DNA of 64,000 bases from an uncultured Alistipes sp. (GCF_902388705.1 NZ_CABMQJ010000004.1:84589-148588), one strand, 5' to 3'. Positions 1 to 9,398 are shown, numbered from the stretch's first letter. Notes: generated by a model from the letters alone, not told the origin. A program made the numbers and translations.

Positions 1-1134
1 GACGACGAGGCCAAGGCCCTGATGGCCGGCCAGACGTACGGCCCCGTGCTGAAAAACAACGAGTGGACGATGGCCCGCGTGCTGGATTCGAAGATGGTTC
101 CCGATTCGCTGGGGATCCGCCATATCGTACTCCCCTATACGCAGGAGGCGCTGGCCGACAGCCTGCTGACCGTGCTCAAGGGCGGTGCCGATTTCAGGCA
201 GCTCGCAGCGCAGTATTCGGTTTACGACGCTACGGCAGCCAATGGCGGCGAGGTCGGCGTGATGCCTTTCTCGGCTTTCACCGGCGAGTTCGCCGCTGCG
301 CTTTCCAATGCCAAACAGGGCGACGTGGTGAAAGTCGCTTCGGGCGATGCCGTTCAGCTGATGCAGGTTTACCGTGCCGACAAACCCTCGAAACACGTGC
401 AGGTGGCTACGATTACCTATCCCGTCGAGGCTTCGGCCGCAACGCGCCGTGATATACACAACCAGGCCGGTACGTTCTCGGTGAATGCCAAGGGCTCGAT
501 CGAGGCTTTCAACGACGCTGCTTCCGGAGCGGCTGTGACTCCCCGCGTGGCATCGATTACACAGGGCGAGCGTACGATTCGCGGTCTGGAGGATTCGCGT
601 GAGGTTACCCGTTGGGCTTACGGCGCGAAGGAAGGCGACGTTTCGGAAATCTTCACCGTGGGCGACGACTATGTGATAGCTACGCTGACCGATATCGACG
701 ACAACGAATACGCTCCGCTGGAGCAGGTTGCCGCACAGGTTCGTGCACAGGTGCTCCGCGACAAGAAGTACGACTATATCGTCAGGGAACTCGCCGGTAC
801 GACGCTCGACGAGCAGGCTGCGAGCCTCGGCTCGGAGGTTGCCGATTTCGACGGCGTGACTTTCAGTTCGTTCTATGTCAACGGCCCGGGCGTGGAGCCC
901 CGTCTGGTCGGTGCGATTGCTTCGTCCGGGAAAGGCGCCGTTTCGGCACCGGTGAAAGGCATGTCGGGCGTCTATGTCTTCGAAGTGGACGACATCCAGA
1001 CTTCGGACAAGCAGACCGAGGAGGGCGAGCGGGTGCGTGCGCAGGCTATGGCCGAAAGCATGGCGCAGCAGTTCTCTGTGCAGGCTATCCAGCAGATGGC
1101 GAAAATCCAGGATTTGCGCGGCAAATATTTCTAA
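1..1134 (+). CDS. PpiD/SurA-like peptidyl-prolyl isomerase, C-terminal part (5' end outside window)
   Basis: The reading frame is open from base 1, so the gene begins upstream of the window and only the last 377 residues are visible. Residues coded at about 100-390 form a parvulin-type rotamase domain: an IRHIVLP strand, a GADFRQLAAQYS helix and a GGEVGVM turn. A second, more diverged parvulin-like segment follows (about 590-720). Family members are inner-membrane-anchored periplasmic foldases that help outer-membrane proteins fold. The N-terminal membrane anchor would lie outside the window. It is followed by a strong terminator, so it ends its transcription unit. Family call is firm; PpiD versus SurA cannot be decided from the C-terminus alone. 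Confidence 0.85.
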   Translation, partial: DDEAKALMAGQTYGPVLKNNEWTMARVLDSKMVPDSLGIRHIVLPYTQEALADSLLTVLKGGADFRQLAAQYSVYDATAANGGEVGVMPFSAFTGEFAAALSNAKQGDVVKVASGDAVQLMQVYRADKPSKHVQVATITYPVEASAATRRDIHNQAGTFSVNAKGSIEAFNDAASGAAVTPRVASITQGERTIRGLEDSREVTRWAYGAKEGDVSEIFTVGDDYVIATLTDIDDNEYAPLEQVAAQVRAQVLRDKKYDYIVRELAGTTLDEQAASLGSEVADFDGVTFSSFYVNGPGVEPRLVGAIASSGKGAVSAPVKGMSGVYVFEVDDIQTSDKQTEEGERVRAQAMAESMAQQFSVQAIQQMAKIQDLRGKYF

Positions 1135-1159
1135 ACCGCGAAATAATTTCGTTCCTGTA

Positions 1160-1193
1160 AAGAACGCCGGAATACTCCGGCGTTCTTTTTGTT
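1160..1193 (+). terminator. Rho-independent terminator of the PpiD-like gene
   Basis: An 11-bp perfect stem (AAGAACGCCGG paired with CCGGCGTTCTT) with a 6-base loop runs into a T tract, 25 bases after the stop codon. Confidence 0.9.
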
Positions 1194-1200
1194 ATTTTTG
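1193..1200 (+). promoter_or_regulatory. Bacteroidota -7 box for the alcohol dehydrogenase
   Basis: TATTTTTG matches TAnnTTTG exactly and overlaps the end of the upstream terminator. No clear -33 TTTG is seen because that position falls in the hairpin. Predicted start of transcription is near 1206, giving a leader of about 35 bases to the ATG at 1242. Confidence 0.5.
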
Positions 1201-1241
1201 TGTATATTTAGTGGGTGAACATAAACTTATCGCATAAAATT

Positions 1242-2384
1242 ATGAATAACTTCATTTTCCACAATCCGACAAAATTGGTCTTCGGCAAGGGGCAGATTGC
1301 CAAACTCGCCAACCTGATTCCGGCCGATAAAAGGATTATGATTACATTCGGCGGCGGCAGCGTGCGCCGCAACGGCGTCTACGATCAGGTCGTCAAAGCC
1401 CTCGAGGGCCGCGACTGGGTCGAATTCTGGGGTATCGAGCCCAACCCGTCGGTCGAAACGGTGCGGGAAGCCATCGCCCTGGGACGTGAAAACAAATCCG
1501 ATTTCCTGCTGGCCGTAGGCGGCGGTTCGGTCATCGACGGCACGAAACTCATTGCCGCGGGGCTGCTCTACGACGGCGACCCGTGGGAGATTGTCCTCGA
1601 GGGGAAGGCCGGCAAGACCGTTCCCCTCGGCACCGTGCTCACGATGTCGGCCACGGGTTCCGAGATGAACTCCGGAGCCGTGATTTCGCGGCAGGAAACC
1701 AAAGAGAAGTTCGCTTTCTACGGCGATTATCCGCTCTTCTCGATTCTCGATCCCGAAACGCTTTTCTCGCTGCCGCAGAAGCAGATTGCCTACGGCCTGG
1801 CCGATACGTATGTCCATGTGCTGGAGCAGTATATGACCACGCCCGCACAGTCGCGCCTGATGGATCGCTGGGCCGAGGGCATCCTGCACACGGTGATTGA
1901 AATCGCCCCGAAAATCCGGGAGAACCAGCACGATTATGCCGTGATGTCCGAATATATGCTTGCTGCGACGCTGGCGCTCAACGACATGATTCGCATGGGC
2001 GTCACGCAGGATTGGGCGACGCACATGATCGGCCATGAACTGACGGCCCTGCACGGACTGACGCACGGCGCTACGCTGGCTATCGTCATCAACGGCACCC
2101 TGCGTGTGCTGCGGGAACAGAAACGCGGCAAGTTGTTGCAGTACGGCGAACGCATCTGGGGCATCACCGGCGGTTCGGAAGAGGAACGTATCGACCGTAC
2201 GATTGCGGCCAACGAGGAGTTCTTCCGTTCGCTGGGCCTTTCGACGCACCTTGCAGAGGAGGGAATCGGCGAGGCGACCATTGCCGAAATCGAGCGCCGT
2301 TTCAATGCCGCGGGCGTGAAATTCGGCGAGGCGCAGAATGTCGACGGTGCAATGGCCCGCAGGATCCTCGAAGCGGCGTTGTAA
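1242..2384 (+). CDS. Iron-containing NAD(P)H-dependent alcohol dehydrogenase (YqhD/BdhA-like)
   Basis: A 380-residue group III metal-dependent alcohol dehydrogenase that reduces aldehydes such as butyraldehyde to alcohols. The nucleotide-binding GGGSVIDGTK is at about residues 92-102. The four metal ligands expected for the family are all present with the spacing of E. coli YqhD: Asp188, His192, His261 and His275. I chose ATG 1242 (MNNFIFHNPTKLVFGKG) over GTG 1215 because it matches the usual family N-terminus. It is a single-gene unit with its own promoter and a shared terminator downstream. Substrate is not visible from sequence. Confidence 0.93.
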   Translation: MNNFIFHNPTKLVFGKGQIAKLANLIPADKRIMITFGGGSVRRNGVYDQVVKALEGRDWVEFWGIEPNPSVETVREAIALGRENKSDFLLAVGGGSVIDGTKLIAAGLLYDGDPWEIVLEGKAGKTVPLGTVLTMSATGSEMNSGAVISRQETKEKFAFYGDYPLFSILDPETLFSLPQKQIAYGLADTYVHVLEQYMTTPAQSRLMDRWAEGILHTVIEIAPKIRENQHDYAVMSEYMLAATLALNDMIRMGVTQDWATHMIGHELTALHGLTHGATLAIVINGTLRVLREQKRGKLLQYGERIWGITGGSEEERIDRTIAANEEFFRSLGLSTHLAEEGIGEATIAEIERRFNAAGVKFGEAQNVDGAMARRILEAAL

Positions 2385-2558
2385 GCCTTCGCATCCGGTT
2401 TGTGAATTCCGAAGCGTCTTGTCTGGGTGGGGCCTTCTGCAATTCGCTGATTGTCGGGTCGCAGGAAAGGTTCCGCCGTTGCAGGTCGCAAATCCGACGA
2501 TCGGCTGCGTGCACGAATTTATCCCCGAACCTTTTTGAACTGGATTTTCTGAACATGC

Positions 2559-2590
2559 AAAAATCCCCGGAGTTTAACTCCGGGGATTTT
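2559..2590. terminator. Bidirectional terminator between the alcohol dehydrogenase and mutB
   Basis: An 8-bp GC-rich stem CCCCGGAG/CTCCGGGG with loop TTTAA is flanked by an A tract on the left and a T tract on the right, so it can end transcription from both convergent genes. It lies 22 bases past the mutB stop. Confidence 0.9.
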
Positions 2591-2611
2591 TCTGCAATAA
2601 TTACTGCCGGT

Positions 2612-4750
2612 TTAGTCTGCGAGCAGTATTTCGAGCATTTTGATAGCTGCGGTAGCAATCGGGGTGCCGGGGCCGAAGATGGCGGCGGCGCCGTCGCGGT
2701 ACAACTCGTCGTAATCCTGTGCGGGAATTACGCCGCCGACGATGACGATGATGTCCTCGCGGCCCAACTTCTTGAGCTCGGCAATCAACTGCGGTACGAG
2801 GGTCAGGTGGCCTGCGGCGAGCGACGAAACGCCGATGACGTGCACGTCATTCTCCACAGCCTGCTTGGCGGCCTCCTCCGGAGTCTGGAACAACGGGCCC
2901 ATGTCAACGTCGAAACCGATGTCTGCGTATCCCGTGGCAACCACTTTGGCTCCGCGGTCGTGGCCGTCCTGTCCCATCTTGGCAATCATGACGCGGGGCT
3001 GACGGCCCTCTTTTTTGGCGAATTCAGCGCACAACTCCTTGGCGCGTTCGAACTGTTGGTCGTTTTTCACTTCTGAACTATATACTCCTGAAATTGAACG
3101 TATAACAGCCTTGTAGCGGCCTACGACCACTTCGCAGGCGTCGGAAATCTCGCCCAGCGACGCGCGTACCTTGGCAGCCTCCACGGCCAGCTCCAGCAGG
3201 TTGCCCTGCTTGGTCTTCACGCACTCGGTGATGGCGGCGAGCGCTTTCTTCACGGCTGCTTCGTCGCGGTTCGCACGCAACTCCTGCAGACGCTTGATCT
3301 GGCTTTCGCGCACGGCGGTGTTGTCCACGGCGAGAATGTCGATCGGCGCCTCTTTCTCCAGGCGGTATTCGTTGATACCGATAATCTTCTCCATGCCGGA
3401 GTCGATACGTGCCTGCTTGCGGGCCGAAGCCTCCTCGATACGCATCTTCGGAATACCGGTTTCGATAGCCTTGGCCATGCCGCCCAGCTTCTCGACCTCC
3501 TGAATGCGTTCCCAGGCCTTGTCGGCGATCTCCTGCGTCAGCGATTCCACGTAGTAGGAGCCTGCCCACGGGTCTACCTCGCGGCAGATGTTGGTTTCCT
3601 CCTGAATGTAAATCTGCGTGTTACGTGCGATACGCGCCGAGAAGTCGGTGGGCAGGGCGATAGCCTCGTCCAGGGCATTGGTGTGCAGCGATTGGGTGTG
3701 TCCCAGTGCCGCGCCCATGGCCTCGATAGCCGTACGGGCCACGTTGTTGAACGGATCCTGCTCGGTAAGCGACCAGCCCGAGGTCTGCGAGTGAGTACGC
3801 AGCGCCAGCGACTTGGGATTCTTGGGCTCGAACTGTTTGACGATTTTGGCCCACAGCATACGTGCCGCGCGCATCTTGGCGATCTCCATGAAGTGGTTCA
3901 TGCCGATGGCCCAGAAGAACGACAGGCGGGGTGCGAAAGCGTCCACTGACATGCCGGCGTTGATACCTGCGCGCAGGTATTCCAGACCGTCGGCCAGCGT
4001 GTAAGCCAGCTCGATGTCGGCCGTGGCGCCCGCCTCCTGCATGTGGTAGCCCGAAATCGAAATCGAGTTGAATTTGGGCATGTTCTTCGAGGTGTACTCG
4101 AAGATGTCTGCGATGATGCGCATCGAGAACTCGGGCGGATAAATATAAGTGTTGCGCACCATGAACTCCTTGAGGATGTCGTTCTGAATCGTACCTGCCA
4201 GCTGGTCGAGCGTGCAGCCCTGCTCCAGTCCGGTCACGATGTAGAACGCCAGCACGGGCAGCACGGCGCCGTTCATGGTCATCGATACCGACATCTTGTC
4301 GAGCGGAATGCCGTTGAACAGCACTTTCATGTCCTCTACCGAGCAGATCGACACGCCGGCCTTGCCCACGTCGCCCACTACGCGCGGGTGGTCGGCGTCA
4401 TAACCGCGGTGCGTTGCCAGGTCGAAAGCCACCGACAGGCCTTTCTGTCCGGCGGCGAGGTTGCGGCGGTAGAATGCGTTGGACTCCTCGGCGGTCGAGA
4501 AACCCGCATACTGGCGGATTGTCCACGGACGCATCACGTACATCGTCGAGTAGGGGCCGCGCAGGAACGGGGCGATGCCTGCCGCGTAGTTCAGGTGCTC
4601 CATGCCTTCGAGGTCTTCGGCGGTATAGGCGCCCTTGACGGGAATACCTTCGGCCGTCAGCCACGGCTCGACCTGTCCGCAGCCTTTCGAGGCGCAGCAA
4701 CTCTTCTGCTGGCCTGCGTCATATGTCAGTTCTGAAAATTTAGCTCTCAT
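2612..4750 (-). CDS. mutB: Methylmalonyl-CoA mutase, large (catalytic) subunit
   Basis: This 712-residue subunit interconverts succinyl-CoA and methylmalonyl-CoA with adenosylcobalamin, the key step of the succinate-propionate route of gut Bacteroidota. It has the full mutase signature RIARNTQIYIQEE...VDPWAGS (about residues 370-395), the substrate-site His in SGYHMQEAGA (about 240), and a C-terminal B12 domain with the cobalt-ligating His in GQDGHDRGAK near residue 595, followed by GVSSLAAGH and IVGGVIPAQDY. It starts 2 bases after the mutA stop, so the two are cotranscribed. No epimerase or MeaB chaperone gene lies nearby. Confidence 0.98.
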   Translation of the reverse strand: MRAKFSELTYDAGQQKSCCASKGCGQVEPWLTAEGIPVKGAYTAEDLEGMEHLNYAAGIAPFLRGPYSTMYVMRPWTIRQYAGFSTAEESNAFYRRNLAAGQKGLSVAFDLATHRGYDADHPRVVGDVGKAGVSICSVEDMKVLFNGIPLDKMSVSMTMNGAVLPVLAFYIVTGLEQGCTLDQLAGTIQNDILKEFMVRNTYIYPPEFSMRIIADIFEYTSKNMPKFNSISISGYHMQEAGATADIELAYTLADGLEYLRAGINAGMSVDAFAPRLSFFWAIGMNHFMEIAKMRAARMLWAKIVKQFEPKNPKSLALRTHSQTSGWSLTEQDPFNNVARTAIEAMGAALGHTQSLHTNALDEAIALPTDFSARIARNTQIYIQEETNICREVDPWAGSYYVESLTQEIADKAWERIQEVEKLGGMAKAIETGIPKMRIEEASARKQARIDSGMEKIIGINEYRLEKEAPIDILAVDNTAVRESQIKRLQELRANRDEAAVKKALAAITECVKTKQGNLLELAVEAAKVRASLGEISDACEVVVGRYKAVIRSISGVYSSEVKNDQQFERAKELCAEFAKKEGRQPRVMIAKMGQDGHDRGAKVVATGYADIGFDVDMGPLFQTPEEAAKQAVENDVHVIGVSSLAAGHLTLVPQLIAELKKLGREDIIVIVGGVIPAQDYDELYRDGAAAIFGPGTPIATAAIKMLEILLAD

Positions 4751-4752
4751 GA

Positions 4753-6603
4753 TTAGATTCCCATCTCTTTAAGGTAGAACTTAAGTGTTTCCAAGACGTT
4801 CGACTTCACGTTGATGAAGTTCGTGATGCCCTGTGCCTCCAGTTCGGGCGTGCAGGCCGGTGCTCCGGCAACCACGAGGATCGCCTTGCCGCCGAGCAGC
4901 TCCTTGACTTTCGGGGCTGCCTCCGCGTAGTCGTCGTCGCTCGCGCAGACCACTACGATCTGGGCCTTCGATTCCAGTGCGGCTTTCACACCCTCTTCGA
5001 CCGACTTGAAGAACGTATTGTCGATAACCTTGATGCCGGCGCATGCGAAGAAGTTGCACGAGAACTGTGCGCGGGCGCGGGCCATTCCCAGGTTGCCGCA
5101 CGTCAGCATGAACGCCTTGGGCTCCTTGCCGCTGCGGTCTACATGCAGGCGCATCTCTTCGAAAGCCATGGCGCCGCGGTAGGGTACGAGTACGTTGCCC
5201 TCGGCCTGCTTGCGCGTTACGGCTTCGGCGGTGATCTCCCTGGGCGCTACCTCGGTGAAGTTGGGGAACTGGTTGGCACCGAGCAGCGTCTGGCGGCGCG
5301 TTGCGATGTTCTTGTCCTTGGCTGCGGCCGAAGCCTTGATGCGCTCGGCGATGAAGCCGGCTTTGTAAGCTGCGGTGTAGCCGCCTTTCTCCTCGATTTC
5401 GAGGAAGAGTTTCCAGGCTTCTGCTGCAATCGACTGCGTGAGGTTCTCGATGTAGTACGAACCGCCGGCCGGGTCTACGACCTGGTCGAAGTGCGACTCG
5501 TGCTTGAGCAGCAGTTCGACGTTGCGGGCGATGCGCTTCGAGAACTCGGTCGGGTTTTCGAACGATGCGTCGAACGGAGTGACCTCCAGCGAATGCACGC
5601 CGCCGATTGCGGCCGACATGGCTTCGGTCGTGCCGCGCAGCATGTTCACGTAGGGGTCGTATACGGTCTGGTTCCACCTCGAGGTTTCTGCGTGAATCTG
5701 CATTTTTGCAGCGCAGTTCTTTTCGGGGTTGTAACCCTTGACGATGTTGGCCCACAGCATGCGTGCCGCACGGAACTTGGCGATCTCCATGAAGTAGTTG
5801 GAGCTTACCGAGAATGCGAAACGCAGTTTGCGCGCCGCAACGTCGACGGGCAGCCCCGCGTCGGTCAGGCGCACGAGGTAGTCATGGCCGGCCGAAAGGG
5901 TGAATGCCAGCTCCTCGACGATGGTCGAACCCGCGTTGCCGAAAATCCGGCCCGAAACGGTTACGACGCGGATATGTTTGTATTCCCGGGTCTTTTCAAT
6001 AAGTTCCGCGATGCGTGCGAAGCACTTTTCGCCGTCGGGCGAGCAGAAGTCGCCTTTCTGCGAAAGGCCTTTGACGAGCGGGTCGATGCAGAATGCGATG
6101 CGGACATCCTCTTTGGCGATGCCCTCCTTTTCGATTTTCGCCAGTACGAGTCCGGCCACGTCGGCCGTTTTCTGGCCGCAGAACGTCAGCTCGACGGCCT
6201 GGATGCAGATGCCCTCGAGCAGCGTGTCGAGGTCAGCGGCGGAGAAATCCGCCGATGCGATGCAGAAACCGAGCGAGTCGACGCCTGCATTGAGGATTTT
6301 CAGGGCCTCGGCGTTTGCCTCTTTGGGGCATACGACGCTCACGGTCTGGTGTACGCGCCAGCGGTTGTGTGCGTGCGTACCGCGTACGTAAGGGAACTCG
6401 CCTGCCTGCGAGCCCAGGAACTTGACCCCTTCGAGGTTCTCGGCGCGGTAATAGGGACGGACGTTGAAACCTTCGCCTGTTCTCCATACCAGTTTGCGCT
6501 CGTAATCAGCACCTTTCAGGTCGGCTGTAATCACCTCCTCCCACTTCTCGGTCGGAACCGGCGGGAACTCGGTGAACAGCTTTTCACGTTTGGTATTTGC
6601 CAT
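4753..6603 (-). CDS. mutA: Methylmalonyl-CoA mutase, small subunit
   Basis: A 616-residue partner of MutB, first gene of the pair. It keeps the mutase fold signature RIARNVELLLKHE...VDPAGGS but in the C-terminal B12-like domain the DxHxxG cobalt ligand is missing (TCGNLGMARARAQF instead), and the substrate His region reads SGRIFGNAGS. Both losses are typical of the non-catalytic subunit of heterodimeric mutases. The start (MANTKREKLFTEFPPV) follows an AT-rich spacer in which I find no exact TAnnTTTG box on this strand. Confidence 0.97.
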   Translation of the reverse strand: MANTKREKLFTEFPPVPTEKWEEVITADLKGADYERKLVWRTGEGFNVRPYYRAENLEGVKFLGSQAGEFPYVRGTHAHNRWRVHQTVSVVCPKEANAEALKILNAGVDSLGFCIASADFSAADLDTLLEGICIQAVELTFCGQKTADVAGLVLAKIEKEGIAKEDVRIAFCIDPLVKGLSQKGDFCSPDGEKCFARIAELIEKTREYKHIRVVTVSGRIFGNAGSTIVEELAFTLSAGHDYLVRLTDAGLPVDVAARKLRFAFSVSSNYFMEIAKFRAARMLWANIVKGYNPEKNCAAKMQIHAETSRWNQTVYDPYVNMLRGTTEAMSAAIGGVHSLEVTPFDASFENPTEFSKRIARNVELLLKHESHFDQVVDPAGGSYYIENLTQSIAAEAWKLFLEIEEKGGYTAAYKAGFIAERIKASAAAKDKNIATRRQTLLGANQFPNFTEVAPREITAEAVTRKQAEGNVLVPYRGAMAFEEMRLHVDRSGKEPKAFMLTCGNLGMARARAQFSCNFFACAGIKVIDNTFFKSVEEGVKAALESKAQIVVVCASDDDYAEAAPKVKELLGGKAILVVAGAPACTPELEAQGITNFINVKSNVLETLKFYLKEMGI

Positions 6604-6639
6604 AACTATTTAGAGATTAGTATAAGTGTTGTTTCAAAA

Positions 6640-7002
6640 TTGCACGTAAAGGTATAAAATTATTAGCGATTGTAACAAGAAATTGTTAATAAAATAACAC
6701 TATATAATTTCTTTTTATAATATAGGATTATTTCGTTTGGTTTCGTTCATAGGATGCGGGGATACCTGTTATTGTGGCGTATTGGTTTAAAATTGGTCAT
6801 TATACCCTCTGAAATTGCGAAAAACCAAAATTTACGATTTTTGGGATTTTGGTGAAAATTTCGGGCTGTTTTCTGAAAAATAGGGTGAAAAATCGACGTA
6901 ATGCTGAAAAAATACCCTTATTTTTCGGGAAATATCGAAAAAAAATAGGGTGTTTTTCGAAAAATAGTGGTTTTTGCATAACCGGCGTAACGAAAAAATA
7001 AT
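6640..7002. other. AT-rich divergent spacer between mutA and glnN with repeated AATAGGGT words
   Basis: About 360 bases of very AT-rich DNA in a GC-rich window. AAAATAGGGTG occurs at 6877-6886 and again near 6942-6951, and a near-inverse ACCCTTATTTTTCG lies between them (6914-6927). CGAAAAA and TTTTTCG words alternate at 6925-6967, giving overlapping inverted repeats. No gene is visible. It could bind a regulator of glnN or of mutAB; that is inference. Confidence 0.5.
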
Positions 7003-7010
7003 TACATTTG
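7003..7010 (+). promoter_or_regulatory. -7 box of the glnN leader
   Basis: TACATTTG matches TAnnTTTG. The best upstream TTTTG (6972-6976) is 26 bases away, longer than usual. Predicted transcription start is near 7017, placing the 5' end of the RNA a few bases before the long closing stem of the leader. Confidence 0.65.
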
Positions 7011-7017
7011 TAGCCGA

Positions 7018-7160
7018 GAATAATACATACGGCGGCAGGGGAGAAGCCGCGGGGTAGTTAGATGGGACACAGCCTGCCGCGAGGCAGTTGTCCGTTGAAA
7101 ATTCAGGTTAGGTTTTAGTTCAGCAATTATTCGGTTTCCTCCCCTGCGCGTATGTTCTTC
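7018..7160 (+). ncRNA. Highly structured leader RNA (or separate small RNA) upstream of glnN
   Basis: Two distant segments pair into one long rod: 7025-7031 with 7149-7155 (7 bp), 7035-7043 with 7139-7147 (9 bp), 7044-7049 with 7132-7137 (6 bp, one G-U), then 7055-7059 with 7125-7129. At the tip, GGACA/TGTCC (7065-7069/7089-7093) encloses CTGCC-GCGA-GGCAG (7074-7087), a GNRA tetraloop hairpin. A -7 box lies just before the 5' side and the glnN ATG 30 bases after the 3' side. No T tract follows the closing stem, which favours a cis-acting leader. The rod-with-bulge shape also resembles 6S RNA. I do not recognise a known riboswitch class. Confidence 0.6.
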
Positions 7161-7185
7161 GGAATATTAATCCAAACTTAAATCT

Positions 7186-9366
7186 ATGTCATCATTATTG
7201 AGATTCAAGATGGTCGATGCGGCGATAAACCACACCGCCGTCGAGGTGAAAGCCCCCGAAGGACGTCCGTCGGACTACTTCGGGAAGCAGGTGTTCGGAC
7301 GTACGGCCATGCGTAAGTACCTCAACAAGGCTACTTACGAGGCCCTGCTCGATACGATGGAGCACGGGACGCGCCTTACGCGCGAGGTGGCCGACAGCAT
7401 TGCCGCAGGTATGCGCCAGTGGGCGCTGGAGCACGGCGCCGACCACTATACCCACTGGTTCCAGCCCCTGACGGGCGGTACGGCCGAGAAGCACGATGCC
7501 TTTGCCGAGCCGGACGGCTGCGGCGGTGTGCTGGAGGAGTTCTCGGGTAAGCTGCTCGTACAGCAGGAGCCCGACGCGTCATCGTTCCCCAACGGCGGTA
7601 TCCGCAATACGTTCGAGGCCCGCGGCTATTCGGCGTGGGATCCCACTTCGCCGGCGTTCATCGTCGATACGACGCTCTGTATCCCGACCGTCTTCATCGC
7701 CTATACGGGCGAGGCATTGGATTACAAGGTGCCCCTGCTGCGTTCGATTACGGCCGTGGACAAGGCCGCGACGGAGGTGTGCCACTATTTCGACAAGAAC
7801 GTGCAGCGGGTCGTTTCGTACCTGGGCTGGGAGCAGGAGTATTTCCTGGTGGACGAGAGCCTCTGGGCCGTACGTCCCGATTTGATGCTTACGGGCCGCA
7901 CGCTCATGGGCCACGAGTCGGCCAAGAACCAGCAGTTGGAAGACCACTATTTCGGTGCCATTCCGACCCGCGTGATGGCCTTTATGAAAGACCTCGAATA
8001 CGAGTGCCTGAAACTGGGCATTCCGGTCAAAACCCGCCACAACGAGGTGGCGCCCAACCAGTTCGAGCTGGCGCCGGTTTACGAGGAGGCCAACCTCGCC
8101 AACGACCACAACCAGCTGCTGATGACCGTGATGGACAAAATCGCACGCCGCCACAAGTTCCGCGTGCTGCTGCACGAGAAGCCGTTCAAGGGTATCAACG
8201 GCTCGGGTAAGCACAACAACTGGTCGCTGGGAACCGATACGGGCGTGAACCTGCTGGGCCCCGGCAAGACCGCGTCCGAAAACCTGCAGTTCATCACGTT
8301 CCTCGTGAATGCCATTTCGGCTGTCTACAAGCATAACGGCCTGCTCAAAGCGTCGATTATGAGCGCCACGAACGCGCACCGTTTGGGCGCCAACGAGGCG
8401 CCGCCCGCAATCATCTCGACGTTCCTGGGCACGCAGGTGTCGGCCGTGCTGGACAAGCTGGCCGCCAGCAAAGGCGGCGACGCCATCCGTTTCGATGCCA
8501 AGAACGTCTTCAAGATGAGCGGTATTTCGCATATCCCGACGCTGCTGCTCGACAATACCGACCGCAACCGCACTTCGCCCTTCGCATTCACGGGCAACCG
8601 CTTCGAGTTCCGCGCCGTGGGCTCGTCGGACAACTGCGCCGAGGCGATGATCGTACTCAATGCGGCTATGGCGCACGAGCTGACGGAGTTCCGGCAGAAC
8701 GTCGATGCCAAAATCGAGTCCGGCATGAAGAAGGAGAAGGCGATTTACGAAGTGCTGAAACAGATGATTAAGGCCTGCAAAGCCGTGCGCTTCGACGGCA
8801 ACGGCTATTCCGACGAATGGAAGGCCGAGGCCAGGAAGCGCGGACTGGACTGCGAAACCTCGACGCCGCTGATTTTCGACCGCTACCTCGACGCGCAGAC
8901 CAAGGAAATGTTCGGCCGGACGGGCGTATTCTCGGAGGTGGAGCTCGAAGCCCGTACCGAGGTGAAGTGGGAAACCTACACCAAGAAAATCCAAATCGAG
9001 GGGCGTGTGCTGGGCGATCTGGCGATGAACCATATCGTGCCGATTGCTTCGAAGTACGAGGCGCTGCTGCTCGACAAGGTGTACAAAATGTCGCAGATTC
9101 CCGGGCTGAACGCTTCGGCCGACATCGAACTCATCAAGAAGATTCAGTACCATACCGCCGAGATACAGAAACTCACGGGCGATATGATTGCGGCCCGCAA
9201 GGTGGCCAATAAGCTCGAAGACCAGCGCGAGAAAGCCATCGCCTACCACGATACCGTCGCCGTCTGCTTCGACGAAATCCGCCGCCATATCGACAAACTG
9301 GAGGAGATTGTCGACGACCAGATGTGGCCGCTGCCCAAATACCGCGAACTGCTTTTCCTGCGCTGA
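7186..9366 (+). CDS. glnN: Glutamine synthetase type III
   Basis: A 726-residue type III glutamine synthetase that makes glutamine from glutamate, ammonia and ATP; the length matches the Bacteroides enzyme (about 730). Visible family features are the N-terminal DYFGKQVFG block, the glutamate/ammonium-site block NEVAPNQFELAPVYEE (about residues 287-302), KPFKGINGSGKHNNWS (about 331-346) and the C-terminal helical extension. It is monocistronic, with a 170-base structured leader and its own terminator. That leader and the AT-rich upstream region are the likely control sites for nitrogen status (inference). Confidence 0.97.
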   Translation: MSSLLRFKMVDAAINHTAVEVKAPEGRPSDYFGKQVFGRTAMRKYLNKATYEALLDTMEHGTRLTREVADSIAAGMRQWALEHGADHYTHWFQPLTGGTAEKHDAFAEPDGCGGVLEEFSGKLLVQQEPDASSFPNGGIRNTFEARGYSAWDPTSPAFIVDTTLCIPTVFIAYTGEALDYKVPLLRSITAVDKAATEVCHYFDKNVQRVVSYLGWEQEYFLVDESLWAVRPDLMLTGRTLMGHESAKNQQLEDHYFGAIPTRVMAFMKDLEYECLKLGIPVKTRHNEVAPNQFELAPVYEEANLANDHNQLLMTVMDKIARRHKFRVLLHEKPFKGINGSGKHNNWSLGTDTGVNLLGPGKTASENLQFITFLVNAISAVYKHNGLLKASIMSATNAHRLGANEAPPAIISTFLGTQVSAVLDKLAASKGGDAIRFDAKNVFKMSGISHIPTLLLDNTDRNRTSPFAFTGNRFEFRAVGSSDNCAEAMIVLNAAMAHELTEFRQNVDAKIESGMKKEKAIYEVLKQMIKACKAVRFDGNGYSDEWKAEARKRGLDCETSTPLIFDRYLDAQTKEMFGRTGVFSEVELEARTEVKWETYTKKIQIEGRVLGDLAMNHIVPIASKYEALLLDKVYKMSQIPGLNASADIELIKKIQYHTAEIQKLTGDMIAARKVANKLEDQREKAIAYHDTVAVCFDEIRRHIDKLEEIVDDQMWPLPKYRELLFLR

Positions 9367-9398
9367 CAGCGCAGCATGGTATATATAGTATTTAAGGG

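Noticed and set aside
1227..2249. A 340-codon frame opposite the alcohol dehydrogenase
   Set aside because: High-GC antisense frame with no domain; the + strand gene has all catalytic residues.
7018..7160. Assignment of the glnN leader as 6S RNA or tmRNA
   Set aside because: The shape is partly 6S-like, but it is short, has no terminator of its own and lies directly in front of glnN; there is no tmRNA tag frame. Left as unassigned structured RNA.
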